Shown one piece after another: positions 23,701 through 35,460 of a stretch of 64,000 nucleotides of DNA. Source of the DNA: Posidonia oceanica (lineage: Eukaryota; Streptophyta; Magnoliopsida; Alismatales; Posidoniaceae); NCBI GenBank assembly GCA_037176725.1, contig JAZBRS010000029.1, positions 119,445,001 through 119,509,000 of the forward strand, read 5' to 3'. The notes under the pieces are model-generated. The model was not told the origin of the DNA and searched no databases. It saw only the letters and a list, made by a program, of their open reading frames with translations. The stretch's first letter is position 1. Every line of letters begins with the position of its first letter. The translations under genes were made by a program, and so were the position numbers.

Positions 23701-24044
23701 CACTATATTGGCCCGTACCAGATCACACAAAGGGTGGGTGAAGTGGCATATAGGCTGGAGCTACCACTAGAACTGTCATCTGTGCATGACGTATTCCATG
23801 TCTCCATGTTGAGGAAGTGGCTGATGCATCGCAAGTGATTCCAGTTCAATCAGAGGTGCTCCAGGAAGGTCTTTCCTTTGTGGAGGATGTTGTCCAAATC
23901 ATCGATCGGAAGAAACAGGTGTTGTAGAACAAGGTGATTCTGCTTGTTCTTGTGTTATAGCAACATCATGGAGCTGAGGAGGCCACTTGGGAGCACAAGG
24001 ATGCTATCCTAGCCCAGTATCCGTATCTTTTCGCCTATCAATGA
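20747..24044 (+). pseudogene. chromovirus pol: PR-RT-RH-INT-chromodomain
   Basis: Domains in order: protease (20747-21100) with active-site triad DSR instead of D-S/T-G; RT (21157-21900) with [25 protein letters not shown] and FVDDVLIYS; RNase H (22020-22480) with [19 protein letters not shown] and TNHKSL where TDHKSL is expected; integrase (22640-23480) with an HX-CX2C-type zinc site (CMTCQ), VIVDRL, VSDRDTRF and GQTER, so the D-D-E residues remain; the GPY/F-type tail (GPYQITQRVGEVAYRL); and a chromodomain-like C-terminus (QHHGAEEATWE...YPYLF). Most stops are at CAG, CAA or TGG positions. Frameshifts near 21150, 22650, 22985 and 23840. Confidence 0.9.
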
Positions 24045-24079
24045 TTTCGGGGGCGAAATCCCTTTTAAGGTGGTTAGGA

Positions 24080-26302
24080 AGTAACACCCATAAATTCATT
24101 TTCTCTTGTAATTATCCAGATTAATGAATTTGTAACTGTAGACGGGTGTTACTGGCACGAGGCCTCATTCTGTTAGTTCTGTGATTGGTGTTTTGGACTT
24201 TAATTTTTGTTCTGGCCACTGAATTGACTGGAACCGCAGATTGGTCCCGCGAGTTGGTTCCGCGTATGGGTCTCGCGGGATGCATTCAGTTAATTCAGTC
24301 ATTGGTGGATTGGTTGGTGCACTGTGCTCGTGCATGGATTGTCTGGTCGGTGCGGAGGGGCAGTTGTGACCTCGTGCGGTGGTTCGTTCGGTGCATAAGG
24401 AGTAGTTGGCTGGGACGTGTTGGTGGGAATGTGGCAGCTTGCACAATCGGGAGGCTATATAAGGACGAGAAGTCTTCCACAAGCCATCATCTTTCCCCAC
24501 CGTTTCTCGAGCCTAGTGGAGAGTACGAGTGCCGACCTTCCAGCACCTTCCCCCCTTCATCTCCGGTTCTTTCTCTTCCTCCTCCTGTCCAGTTTCAAAG
24601 AGATTGAGAGAAGCAGGGAGTGAGTGGTGAGAGTGAGCCCCTGAGCTTCGACGATCGAACATCCCCTGTGTCCGTGCGGGAGCGGTGAACTCCGGTCGTC
24701 TTCCCGGTGGTGTGGCAAGCGCGTGTGGAGGCCGTGGGAAGCTCCAGAGCGGTGGTGATCGTCAAAGGTTCGTTTGGGTCGCCGACATTGAGGAGAGCTC
24801 CCCTGTGCACATCTGTCAGGTGCACACCACACCGTTTCCCTTCAATTTTGCTTCCAATTGATGCAAATGTGTAGTTTAACATGTTTTGAATGCTTGGTAG
24901 AGATTTCATGATTTTAGTAGAATAATGGTAGATTTTTGCAGTGATTTTTTGTGCAGGTGAACAGTGAACCCGAATGTGCATGTTTCCTTTCGATTTTGAT
25001 ATCTTGAGCTATGGTTATCAAAATGCTTTGATTTTTGCTCCATATTGTACAGTACTTGGATATCTTCGTTATGGTTATTTTTGTGTAATTTATGGCTTTG
25101 TGTCGTGAGACCAGTTGGAGTTCCCAACCAGGGCGATTTTTAGGTGCCCTATTACTGGCTGCTTGGGCTCTGGTTTCAAGGGTCGGTCGCGGGTTCCTCT
25201 CGCGGGATGGTCCCTCAAGTACCCTGCGCGGGTTACTCTTTCGTTTTGGCCAGATCAGGCCCGTTTTGGTAGTTTCTAGTTTGGATTGTTGGTATTTAAT
25301 TATAAGGGAATGGTGTTTTGCTTTTATAAATATTCTGGTGATACGAAAATGTTTTGAAAATGATTTTGAGGAAAATATGGATAATTTTACCGTGGTTTTG
25401 GTTGTAGGCCAAGAAACCTGAGGGTCTTGTTGTCAGGACCCAGGAATGTGACGACATTCCTCGTGTGTCGGACACGTCACCTAGGTTGAGGTCTGTGGGT
25501 CGAGGTACCGTCCGTACCTAGGGATATTGTGGCAACGGACCCAAGGGATATGACACCTTGTGTAGCTAGATACGATACACTGGTTGCTATGGGTACCAAG
25601 ACTTGCGTGCGTGCTAAGGAACCTTCAGGGGTTCAAGCACTGAGTTTTGGGCACTGATAGGGTGTGTCCTGTGGTTTTGTCCTGAGAGAGGAGAGCTCGC
25701 CCAGGTGGGGTGAGCAGCTTTCCCATGTGAGGTTAGCTTTTGAGGGTCCTTCAAGTGGGAGGACATTGAGACGGACATGCTCCTCCACAGGGCGGATGTC
25801 TGTGGCAGTGCAGTGCGCTTCTGCGGCTGCTTGTGGGCCAAAGATGGTTGCTTGATGCCGAGCAAAATGACTCATTGTGGTTTTCTACTTGCGTGGCTTG
25901 TGGTTTTGACGTTTTGGCCAGTGGAGCCCATGTTTTGGTGACGATGGTTTTGAGACTATGGTGATTTGAAAGGAAAATGATAAAAATGGATTTGGAAATC
26001 TGTTCTGGTCCGATTTGATTCCAATTGATGGTTTATTCTGGTTTCGTGTGGTTTTTGTGGGGTGTGTGTTGGGTGACATTTCTGGTCACTCACATGTTCT
26101 GCTTGTGGTTTTTAGTTACAGGTGTAGATGAGTAGTGATGTTTTGCACTAGTGCATATAGTCGGATTCACCTAGTTGTTCACTACAGGTTCCTGGTAGAT
26201 AAATGTTTTATTAGTCTTTAATTATTCTGTAAATTGAGCATTTATTTATGTTTAATTTATTTAGGCTAATGGATTTTGGACATAGCAACGTGGGTCATTA
26301 CA
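24080..26302 (+). repeat. chromovirus 3' LTR
   Basis: 2223 bp, starting AGTAACACCC (TG has become AG) and ending GGTCATTACA. It carries the intact TATATAAG box. The preceding purine-rich AAGGTGGTTAGGAAG (24067-24081) is the degenerate polypurine tract. Confidence 0.9.
24456..24463 (+). promoter_or_regulatory. TATA box of chromovirus 3' LTR
   Basis: TATATAAG in GC-rich surroundings about 375 bp into the LTR, downstream of the gggaggc block. It points towards the copia B remainder and copia C. Confidence 0.55.
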
Positions 26303-27810
26303 TTGAATGATATTTTTTGGATTGTTGCTATGCAAGAATAATTAAATCAATTTGTAAGGAATGATGTTTGGGAGTTGGTACCTCCACCTCAAAATCATTC
26401 AATTATTAGAACTAAAAGGAAATTTAAAAATAAATTGGATGAATCTGGTCATGTGATTAGAAATAAAGCGAGGCTTGTAACTCAAGGCTACAATCAAGAG
26501 GATGGTATAGATTTTGATGAGACGTATGCTCCTGTAGCTTGTCTTGAGTCTATTCGCATCCTTCTTGCTTATGCTAATTACATGGGTTTTAAGCTTTTTC
26601 AGATGGATGTTAAAAGTGCTTTTTTGAATAGTTTTTTGTCTAAGGAAGATTATGTGAAACAACCTCTGGGTTTTGGACATGAGCAGTACTCGGATCAACT
26701 TTTCAAACTTAAAAAAGCTCTCTATGGTCTAAAACAAGCTCCTCGAGCTTGGTATGGTCATTTGAGAAATTTTCTTTTGGATTTGAAGTTTTCTTGTGAC
26801 AGTGTTGATAGTACTTTGTTCATAAAGAAATTTAACCCAATATCTTGATTGTACAAGTATATGTTAATGATATAATATTTGGTTCTACTAATGAATTACT
26901 TTGTAAAGAATTTTCTATGCAGATGTAGAAAGACTCTGAGATGAGTTTAATGGGTGAACTCATTTTCTTCCTTAGGCTTCACATCAAGCAATCAACTAAT
27001 GGCATCTTCATAAATCAAACAAAGTACACAAGAGAGTTACTTCAAAGATTGGTATGGAGAAGTTGAAATCAAAGCCTACCCCTTTAAGCACAACTATAAA
27101 TCTAGATCAGTATCAATCTGGAACTCCAGTAAATGAAAAGCAATATCGAGGTATGATTTGTAGCCTTTTGTATCTCACTGCTAGTAGGCCAAATATTATT
27201 TTTGTTGCATGCTTGTCTGCTAGATTTCAATTTGCCTCTAAAGAATCTCATTAAAGTGTGTAAAAAGGATTTTTCATTATTTAAATTAAACTTTGAATTT
27301 TGACTTATTTTATCCTAAATTTGGAAATTTTGAACTCAAGGAATTTAGTGATGCTAACTTTGCCGATTCTAGGACAGATAGGAAGAGTACTAGTGGCACA
27401 TGTTAGTTTCTAGGACACCCTAGTATCTTGATCAAGTAAGAAACAAAAATGTGTAGCACTATCTACAACAGAAGCTGAGTATATTGTTGCAGGTTTCTGT
27501 GGTGCTCAAGTCATATGGTTAAAGCAAATACTTTCTGATTATGGACTTAGTTTTGATAGCATTCACATATTTTGTGATAATACAAGTGCTATAAATCTTA
27601 TTAAGAATCCTATTTTGCACTCTAGGACCAAACACATAGACATTAGGCATCATTTTTTTAAGAGATCATGCTTTGAAAAATGATGTTGTACTTGAATTTG
27701 TGTCAACTGATAATCAGTTGGCTTACATTTTTACCAAGCCTTTAAATGATAAATCCTTTTCAAAAATAAGAAGAGAATTAGGAATTCATGATGCATTTGT
27801 TGTATGTTAG
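26303..27810 (+). pseudogene. copia B pol, part 2 (RT and RNase H)
   Basis: Continues the copia RT: DVWELVPPP, ARLVTQGYNQEDGIDF, TYAPVACLESIRIL, QMDVKSAFLN, KKALYGLKQAPRAWY. The catalytic YVDD box reads YVNDIIFGS after a frameshift near 26840. The RNase H portion is broken by several shifts but shows DANFADSRTDRKSTSGTC, TKHIDIRHHF and IFTKPLND...ELGIHD before the stop at 27808-27810. Premature stops at 26339 and near 26926. Not functional. Confidence 0.88.
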
Positions 27811-27813
27811 TAT

Positions 27814-28769
27814 ATTATAAAATTGCATCATGTATTTAATTGTTTGTGCATCGTTTTATTTTATTTTTTTGTGTGATCATTTTCTCATTTTTTTATCATG
27901 GTTATTCTTTAGTTTTCTTAAATTGTTGTTTGTGGTAGTTTATTTTGATTTGCATTTTTTTTCTCTTGACTGCCACTTCCTAGTCGGGCCACCAATTCTT
28001 ATTCAATGATGGGCAATCTCAGTTTTTTAACCCACTAGGACAGCACCTTCAAAGTGGTCCACCCACTCTGTATGGGGCTGCCGGCCCATTAACTAGAGTG
28101 GTCCAACCATCTTGTATTTTAATTTAAAAGCTTAAATTCTTGTTTGTTTTGCTTTTGCATTTGTTTTTTGAATGAAGTCTAATGATTTTGTGTGGTTAAA
28201 AATTATGTGATTTTTGTTTAACATCCAATTGCAACAGTTTTTTGTTTGTGATCTTTATTTTAAAAAATAACAACAAGAACAACATCGGCTTGTTAGTCCA
28301 ACTAATCTATCTTATGATTTTTAACCGAATTTTTTGGATTGTTAGTCTTCCAACAAAACCACACTCACCGACATTCTCTCTATATCTTCATTGATCTACT
28401 TTTGGATGTTTTTGTATGTGTATTATTTAAAGCCAAACTGCGTTGATGTTTTCTTATTATTTATATTTTAAAATTTTAAGTACTTTCTTAATCCTTTTCC
28501 TTAAGTACAATTTGTTTTAATATTTATTTTCTATGTTTCCTTTTTTTATGGATGTCAAAAGGGGAGAGGTATAGGATTATAGGATATGTTGCTTTTAATT
28601 TTGGCTCTTAAGGATGATATTATGAATTTTGATGTTACTGTTTATCTTGATTATTTCTAAGCATATGCAAGTAATGTATGTGAATATTTTTTAAATTGTC
28701 TGGCTTATTGGTAGGGAGAACATTATGTCTATATCCTGGTTATGTTGCTATCATAAAAAAGGAGGAGAA
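27814..28769 (+). other. copia B 3' non-coding region
   Basis: T-rich, no credible ORF. A plausible position for the envelope-like or spacer region of sireviruses, but no envelope-like coding is seen. Ends in the polypurine tract AAAAAAGGAGGAGAA (28755-28769). Confidence 0.6.
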
Positions 28770-29764
28770 TGTAGACTCCTTATTTTGATATGTCAAATAA
28801 TTGAGGATTTTGTTTTACTAACTCGATTTCATATGTTTGTTGTTAAAGAAGGATGAGATGAGATGACATATAATCAACGTTCGAGATCGCTTGATTTGTT
28901 GAAGATTTTTTGTTTTTGTCTATTTCATATTTTATTTAAATTCTTTTTAATTTAAATTAGATATTACGTAAATCTTGAGATGGTGGAAGCAACCATGCTT
29001 TTTACTATATCCTATTCTCTAGATCCACCACCCAAAAATTTATCAAGCTTTAATTTAAAATTCTTCAAATAAGGTTACGCCTACTAATGACAGGTAGACC
29101 AATGTGTGCCTACTTTAAAATTAGGAACCAATAAGAGGTAGACCCCATAGTGAAGGGGTAGACTAATTTGTGCCTACTTTAAAATCAGAGACCATTAAGA
29201 GGTAGACCCATGGTTTAGGGGTAGACCCATTTGTGCAGAATTTGAAAATTAGAGTTATTGAGATGACTATTAGGATGAGATTTTTTCTACTACTATCTAT
29301 TTACACCAAGCCATTATTTGAGAAGAACTTTTTGACATCATATACAAAGATAATCTTTCACATCCTACCACATACATACAAATCATTTCTAGATCAATTG
29401 CTTCTGCTACTCTTAAGATCTAGATCTATGTTGTAAACTTTGTTCTTGTAATAAGAATTGCTACAATTGCTTCTCGATTTTGAGAAGGCTTATGGTGAAG
29501 GGTTGTTCATTAGAAAGTTGCGGTTTTGGCTTGACCTAGAAGAAAGATAAGGAAGTTTTCCAAAAGCCCAAGCAGGAGCTCTTGGGGACTGAAGTAGGTT
29601 GGTGTGCTGAACTAGTTTAAAAATTCTTGTGTTTGGTACTTGATTTGCTTTCCACTTATTTATTTTTGATTGTGTGTTTGTGATTAGTTAAAATAATTTT
29701 TAATAGATGATTTTTCTAACATCCACTCTATTCAAACCCCCTTCTAAAGTGATTCAATCCTATA
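28770..29764 (+). repeat. copia B 3' LTR
   Basis: Starts TGTAGACTCC right after the polypurine tract and ends ATTCAATCCTATA, parallel to the ATTCACCCCCC...CTAACA ends of copia A and C LTRs on their sense strands. About 995 bp. Contains 2.5 copies of a ~64-bp repeat with GGTAGACC words (29090-29240). The exact end is uncertain because no target duplication could be matched. Confidence 0.65.
29090..29240 (+). repeat. ~64-bp tandem repeat in copia B LTR
   Basis: The string gtagac(c/t)aat(g/t)tgtgcc recurs at about 29094 and 29158, then partially at 29221, with gaggtagaccc closing each unit. Confidence 0.8.
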
Positions 29765-29812
29765 TAAAACACACCATAGCAATGAAGAAAAAGAAAGAAT
29801 ATAAGTTTATAT

Positions 29813-30948
29813 TGTTGGCTAAATTAGCTTGATCTCGATTTTAATGATAGCAAAACATATTTGTGTGCTAACCCTTCTTAATAGGTCAAGGAAGAGTTCT
29901 TATGGTCCTTGGCAAAAGAAGAAGGTGAAATGGTCGAGAAGGATATCTCATAGTAATCCAAGTCGACTTAAGTCAAACTTAAGTCGAATCATTTGAAGAT
30001 AGAAGATCAAGTTCTTATTGTAATTGTACTTCAAGTAAATGTATTTTATTGTATTCTAGGAACTTGCAATAATCTTTCAAATACCCCCATAGTGCCGTAA
30101 GAAAATAGCCAAAGTCCTAAACCCAATCATTCATTGATTACATTTCTTAATAGGGCTTATGAGGACATTTTGACATACCAAATTAGTTTTGGTACACTGA
30201 AATCTAGACTTACAGTGATTCAGAATCGAGAACTAATTCGGCATACCGAATTTATTTCGGTCCACTGTATTGTTCGACAGTTGTGGACAACTGTAAGTCA
30301 TTCGGTCTATCGAATGGATTTCGGTCTATCAAATGACTAACCGTTGGACGCTTTTTATAGCCGTTGAAGTACTAACGTTCAACACCACTCTTTGGCCTAC
30401 AAATCCCCACCCATTGACATTCATTTGAAACAAAACTCCATGTTATTCATTCATTCCTATCGTTTGAGAGAGATTTCCAAGAACTTCTCACACCTCATTC
30501 AAGCTATAATAAGTTATTCATTGTCTATCCACCAAAAATCCACTTGCTCAATTGTGTATTTGGAAGATATAAAAAGAGTTTAGAGTTGTAATATTTTTTT
30601 CCATCAAATGTACAAAATTCTCCGATTGTGAGAAGAGAAGGCCGCGGGTTTTGTGGAATTTTAGCGAGGTTTTCATCAAGAGGTGTAGAGACGACATCTT
30701 GGCCCGAAATCAATTTCGGTATAGGGAATTCTCGATAAGTTCTCAAAGAGTAGACTAAGCTGGAGAAGCCAAACCACTATAAGTTTATATTGTTCTCAAT
30801 ATCTCATATCTTTCTTTGTATGCTAGTAGTTTAATATTCAACTCCTTTACTTGAATTATTTGTTTGTGTTTGTTAATCACATTTTTAATTAAGCAATTAG
30901 CCTTCATTCTCTATTCACACCCTTTAGAGAAGTCTTAAAATCTTTACA
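29813..30948 (+). repeat. copia C 5' LTR
   Basis: TGTTGGCTAAATTAGC...AAATCTTTACA. Carries TTCGG...CCGAA palindromic words at 30237-30267 and 30301-30335, similar in type to those of copia A. Followed by TTTGGTGTCAGAGC, the primer site. Confidence 0.88.
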
Positions 30949-31000
30949 TTTGGTGTCAGAGCTTTGTTTTATCGGTATAGATCTAATTATCTTTTAGATC

Positions 31001-32551
31001 ATGGTTTCATCTTTATCAAAAACTAGCATTGTAGATTGTCAAAGCATAAATAAACCTCCTTTCTTTAATGGAAACAGTTATAATTATTAGAAATGTAGAA
31101 TGATTATCTATCTTAAATCATTTAATTATGAGTTATGAAACATGGTCATAAATGGATTCCTTCCTAGTAGAAAACCTTTTAAAGAGTGAAATGAAGAAGA
31201 AAAAAAAGTAGCTTCACTAGATGCTAAGGGATTAAATATCTTGTTTTATACTATTAATCAAGAACAATTTATTCATATTTTTAATTGTAGCACTTCATAT
31301 GACACATGGCATATTTTAGAAGTTACTCATGAGGAAACAAGTCAAATAAAAGAGACTAAATTCAATATACTTGTTCATAAGTATGAGATGTTCAAAATGA
31401 AACCTCATGAATCCATGAGTGAGATGTTTACAATATTCAATGAAATATCTAACAACTTACAATCTCTTGGTAAAAGTTATTCTTCAAGCGACTTAGTGTG
31501 TAAAATTCTTAGGTCTCTCACTCTGACATAGGAGAAGAAAGCTACTGCTATCGAGGAAGCCAAAGATCTCTCAACATATTCTTTTGAAATCCTTATAAGA
31601 AACCTTACTTCCTATGAAGTTTAAAAAAAGGAAAAGGAACTTGAAGATGCTCTAAAGAAGAAAAATATTGCTTTTAAAACCTCTATTGAGTCGAATGATT
31701 CAAATGATGAGGAAGATCTGGCTCTTATTACTCGTAAGTTCAAGAAATTCTTAAAGGAAGGAAGATTTCAAAAGAAGTGGCATATGAGCTCAAATGAGAA
31801 GGAGAAAGAAGTTAAGGAAACACATTTGTGCTTCAAATGCAACAAGTCCGATCATATGAAGAATGAGTGTCCATTACTCAAAATGAAATCATTGAAGAGG
31901 GGCAAGAGAGATAAGAAAGAAATCAAGAAAAAGATGGCTCTTCAAGTTACAATGGATGATTGTGAATCTTCAACCGATGAAGAAACCTCATCCGATAGGA
32001 AAGTAACTCACACGTGCTTCATAGTAAAAGCTAGTGAGATATCATCTTTAAATAATGTTTATGATTTTTCTATGAATGAACTACTTGATGCATTTAATAA
32101 TATTTATTTGAAATATAAATCTTTGAATGTTAAATGCAAAAGTTTAAATAAAAATTTTGTTGATGTATCTCTTAAAAAGAAAAAAATTTAAAATGAAAAT
32201 AATGAATCGAGAAGTAAGAATAAAACGTTTGAAATAGAAAATAATGTTTTGAAAAGTGAATTGAATATCATGAAATGCAAAATTAATGTTTTAGAAAATG
32301 ACATAACATCCTTAAAAATAAAGAGTGAAAGTTTACTTAATAATGTTAGCAAGTTTTCAATTAAAAAGAAAACTCTTAATGTAAGTAAATATAGACTTAG
32401 AAATGTGCATAAAAATGATATTTCATATAAAAATGGTTTTATTAGAGCTACAAATAATGAAAAATATAAATTTATCATTAAGAAAGTAGTTAAAACTAAC
32501 ATAATTGGACCTAAGATAAAGTGGATACGAATCTTTACTTCTTCCAAGTGA
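31001..32551 (+). pseudogene. copia C gag with CCHC zinc knuckle
   Basis: One frame runs the whole length (516 codons) with no frameshift but five in-frame stops. It is collinear with copia A gag: PPFFNGNSYNY, TSYDTWHILEVTHEE, KYEMFKM, LVCKILRSL. It keeps the nucleocapsid motif CFKCNKSDHMKNEC (about residues 274-287), which copia A lacks. Three stops replace tryptophans that copia A still has (NYWKCR, KKWNEN, LEWEKK) and one replaces a glutamine, all explained by G-to-A or C-to-T change. The C-terminal third is a Lys/Asn-rich coiled-coil-like region. Confidence 0.88.
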
Positions 32552-33207
32552 TGTAAATGTTTGAAAGCACCTAGAGAGAAGAAAGAACATGAAACTATAA
32601 CTCATTGACAATGTCGGTAAATCTCATTACCCCTTCTATTGAAAATTTATGCTTTATTTGCCTTAAGTCAAACTTGATTGTTTATAAGTTTTTCTATTAA
32701 TATTTGAATCAGCCTCATTTCTATTAAGAATTATCGTGTTTGATGAAATTATTTGGAGAATAGAATATCACTCAATTTATTTATCATAATTTTACATATT
32801 TTTTTACTTAATTTTCTCCATTTTATCTCAATATTTCTTGAAATTGTGTGTTTTTGTGCTTGCACAAAATTCGATCCATCAAATTTCATGTAGTTGGATC
32901 TTTTGATCCTTATCCAATTAAAGATTTCAAGTTTATTTTTATTGTTTCTAATTTTGAATTTAAGTTTATCTATGGTTTGTGCTCATATTGATTATCTTAT
33001 GCCTTGAATGGACAATTTAAAGAATCTTTATAGCATTCATTTATGATTGAACTGGATTGTCATATCTTATCATGTTATATTATGGATTATGATACTTTAT
33101 TGATTATCTTTTTAGATCATGAATGGATTGTAGATTTATTGCTAGTCTTTGTCACACCCTTTGACTTTTTGTTTACTTATGTTAAAAAGGAGGATGAGAG
33201 TTTAACA

Positions 33208-33245
<38 letters not shown>
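32552..33245 (+). other. copia C non-coding interior, ends in (TA)n
   Basis: AT-rich, no credible gene. The (TA)n tract at 33212-33245 is the insertion site of the nested TIR transposon; the matching tract on the other side is 37634-37672. Confidence 0.7.
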
Positions 33246-33249
<4 letters not shown>

Positions 33250-33737
33250 ATTGGGATCTGCTACACTTTACCTCAAAATGCTATTTTGAGGTAAAGTAAC
33301 CTATAGTTGTTGGATCTTAATCCTAAGGTTAATATGAAAACTACCATTTTATTAATAGTGATTTTGTGTTTGAAAGTTAATGAGAGAGAGAGTATAGTTA
33401 ATTACTTGTTATTAAATAAAGTGTAGCTATAGTAATAATTGGTCCAATTACCAATGATTTTGATGGCCTTACACACCATCTATTCAACTACTTTATGGTC
33501 TTAGATATATGGCCATACACACCTTTATATAATGTCATATTCAATGGTTTTTATGGCCTTACACACCTTTTCATGACTTTATGATCTCTTCACCATTATG
33601 ATGGAAAAGCTATAGATCATAATATCCTTAATGCCTCTTTCATGTTTGATCAACATTATATAGTTTATAACAATCCACCACTCCTTCCATATTTAAAGTT
33701 AATGATCTTTTTATTCTTTCATACCTCTTACGTTATG

Positions 33738-35460
33738 TAGTTTTCATGGTTGGTCTTTAACATATGTCACATGTTTTTACTGAAACTAAATATTTTATGA
33801 ACTTAAATTATTACTGTTTCGGTTTCAGTATTCGTTTATATGTTGACACTTTTGATATTATTTTATAAATGTATTACCGATCAACTTAAACTGAATGACT
33901 CATGAACTTTAGTTGCTATATCTTTTGTTTTTATGTTACATTTAGTTTGTACTGTAAATTAAATTAATCGTAACTTTAGTGTTACTGAAAACGAAATGTT
34001 TTATACCTAAATGTTGTAACTGAATTATGCGATTAACTGAAACTCAACTTTTTATGAACTTAAGTTAATACGTTTTATATTTCAGTATTTGTTATATGTT
34101 TACAATTTAAACATTATCTTCTTCATGTCTTACATAGCAACTGAAACTGAATATTGTAGGAATTTAAGTTTCTGTAATTTAAGTTTTAGTTTTTAATGTT
34201 ATTTGATAAAGTAACTGAATATCATATTAGTTAATACGTTTTCTGTTTCAGTTTTCGTTTGAATTATTTTAAGTTAGATACACTTTTTCAGTTTTGTATT
34301 CTAATTCAAAATAATGTATTTGAAGTTGTCATTCAGCATTCACTTGAATAATGTTTTTTTTTGTTTTTTTTTAACAAAAATCTTAAAACGAAAACTTTTT
34401 TCCATGAAAAACTTTTTTTCAAAAAACAAAAACTTTTTTCCATGTAAAACTTTGATAGGCAGAGTTATTTTTTCTAGATTTGGTATCAAGCTTTTCTTAT
34501 GAATAGTTTTCATGGTTGGTCCTTGACATATGTCACATGTTTTTACTAAAACTAAACATTTTATGAACTTAAGTTATTACTATTTCGATTTCAGTATTCC
34601 TTTATATGTTGACACTTTTGATATTATTTTATACATGTATTACCGATCAACTTAAACTGAATGACTCATGAACTTTAGTTGCTATATCTTCTGTTTTTAT
34701 CTTACAATTAGTTTGTACTGTAACTTAAATTAATTGTAACTTTAGTGTTATTGTAAATGAAATGTTTTATACTTAAATGTTGTAACTGAATTATGACGTT
34801 AACTGAAACTCAATATCATATTAAATTAAGTCTATACATTTTTATAATGGAATTCATCTTGAATTTAAGTTGCTGTTATTTATGTTTTAGTTTATATAAT
34901 AGTTGTTACATTAACTGAATTTGATAGTAGCTGTGTTATTTTTAGTACTGTTATCATGCTTTTCGCATTATTATTTTTCATAGTTGGTCTGTGATATATA
35001 TTCCATGTTCTTACTGAAACTCAACTTTTTATCAACTTAAGTTAATACGTTTTCTGTTTCAGTATTTGTTATATGTTTACAATTTAAACCATTGTTCTTC
35101 ATGTCTTACATAACTACTGCAACTGAATCTTTTTGGAATTTAAGTTTCTGTAATTTATGTTTTAGTTTTTAATGTTATTTGATAAGGTAACTGAATATGA
35201 TACTAGCTGTAGTTTTATTATTTTTAGTATTGTTATCAGTCTTTTCTCATTAATATTATCCATAATTGGTCACTGAAATATACTATATGTTGTTACTGAA
35301 ACTCAACAATCTATGAACTTAAGTTAATACGTTTTCTGTTTCAGTATTTGTTATATGTTTACAGATAAAACATTATGTTCTTCATGTCTTAACCAGTAAC
35401 TTAAACTGAATCATTTTGGAATTTAAGTTTCTGTAACTGGATGCTTCTAGTACTTAAGTT
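33738..35460. repeat. tandem/dispersed repeats in the TIR element
   Basis: A block starting gttttcatggttggtc at about 33738 recurs at about 34505 over roughly 330 bases. A second block, with gaacttaagttaatacgttt, tttcagtatttgttatatg and ggaatttaagtttctgtaa, recurs near 34055, 35037 and 35317. AT-rich and non-coding. Confidence 0.85.

Larger units (their letters stand above)
15289..26302 (+). mobile_element. Tekay/Del-like chromovirus (Ty3/gypsy), full length but decayed
   Basis: Bounded by TGTAACACCC at 15289 and ...GGTCATTACA at 26302, with target duplications TTGAA at 15284-15288 and 26303-26307. Order: 5' LTR 15289-19367, Met-type primer site, gag, protease, RT, RNase H, integrase, chromodomain, 3' LTR 24080-26302. 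This order and the C-terminal chromodomain-like block place it among chromoviruses, and the long LTRs suit Tekay/Del. Gag-pol is broken by about 20 stops and at least four frameshifts, so it cannot move by itself. Confidence 0.92.
14990..29764 (+). mobile_element. copia B: decayed sirevirus-like copia, split by a chromovirus
   Basis: Plus-strand copia element whose 5' LTR, gag and integrase are missing or unrecognisable. Pol resumes at about 15007, is cut at 15288 by an 11-kb chromovirus, continues at 26303 and ends near 27810. A 960-bp non-coding tail, a polypurine tract (28754-28769) and a 3' LTR (28770-29764) follow. The two pol halves join exactly when the insert and one TTGAA are removed. 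Confidence 0.8.

Noticed and set aside
20418..24044. TAG read as glutamine (recoded stop) in the chromovirus
   Set aside because: TGG positions and LTRs show the same transition bias and frameshifts are also present, so decay explains it without recoding.
14964..29790. Similarity between tataaaacacctcgagtagcaa (about 14958) and tataaaacacaccatagcaat (about 29762) as flanking target of copia B
   Set aside because: Too short and AT-rich, and does not sit at a recognisable LTR start on the left; not strong enough to define the element's left border.
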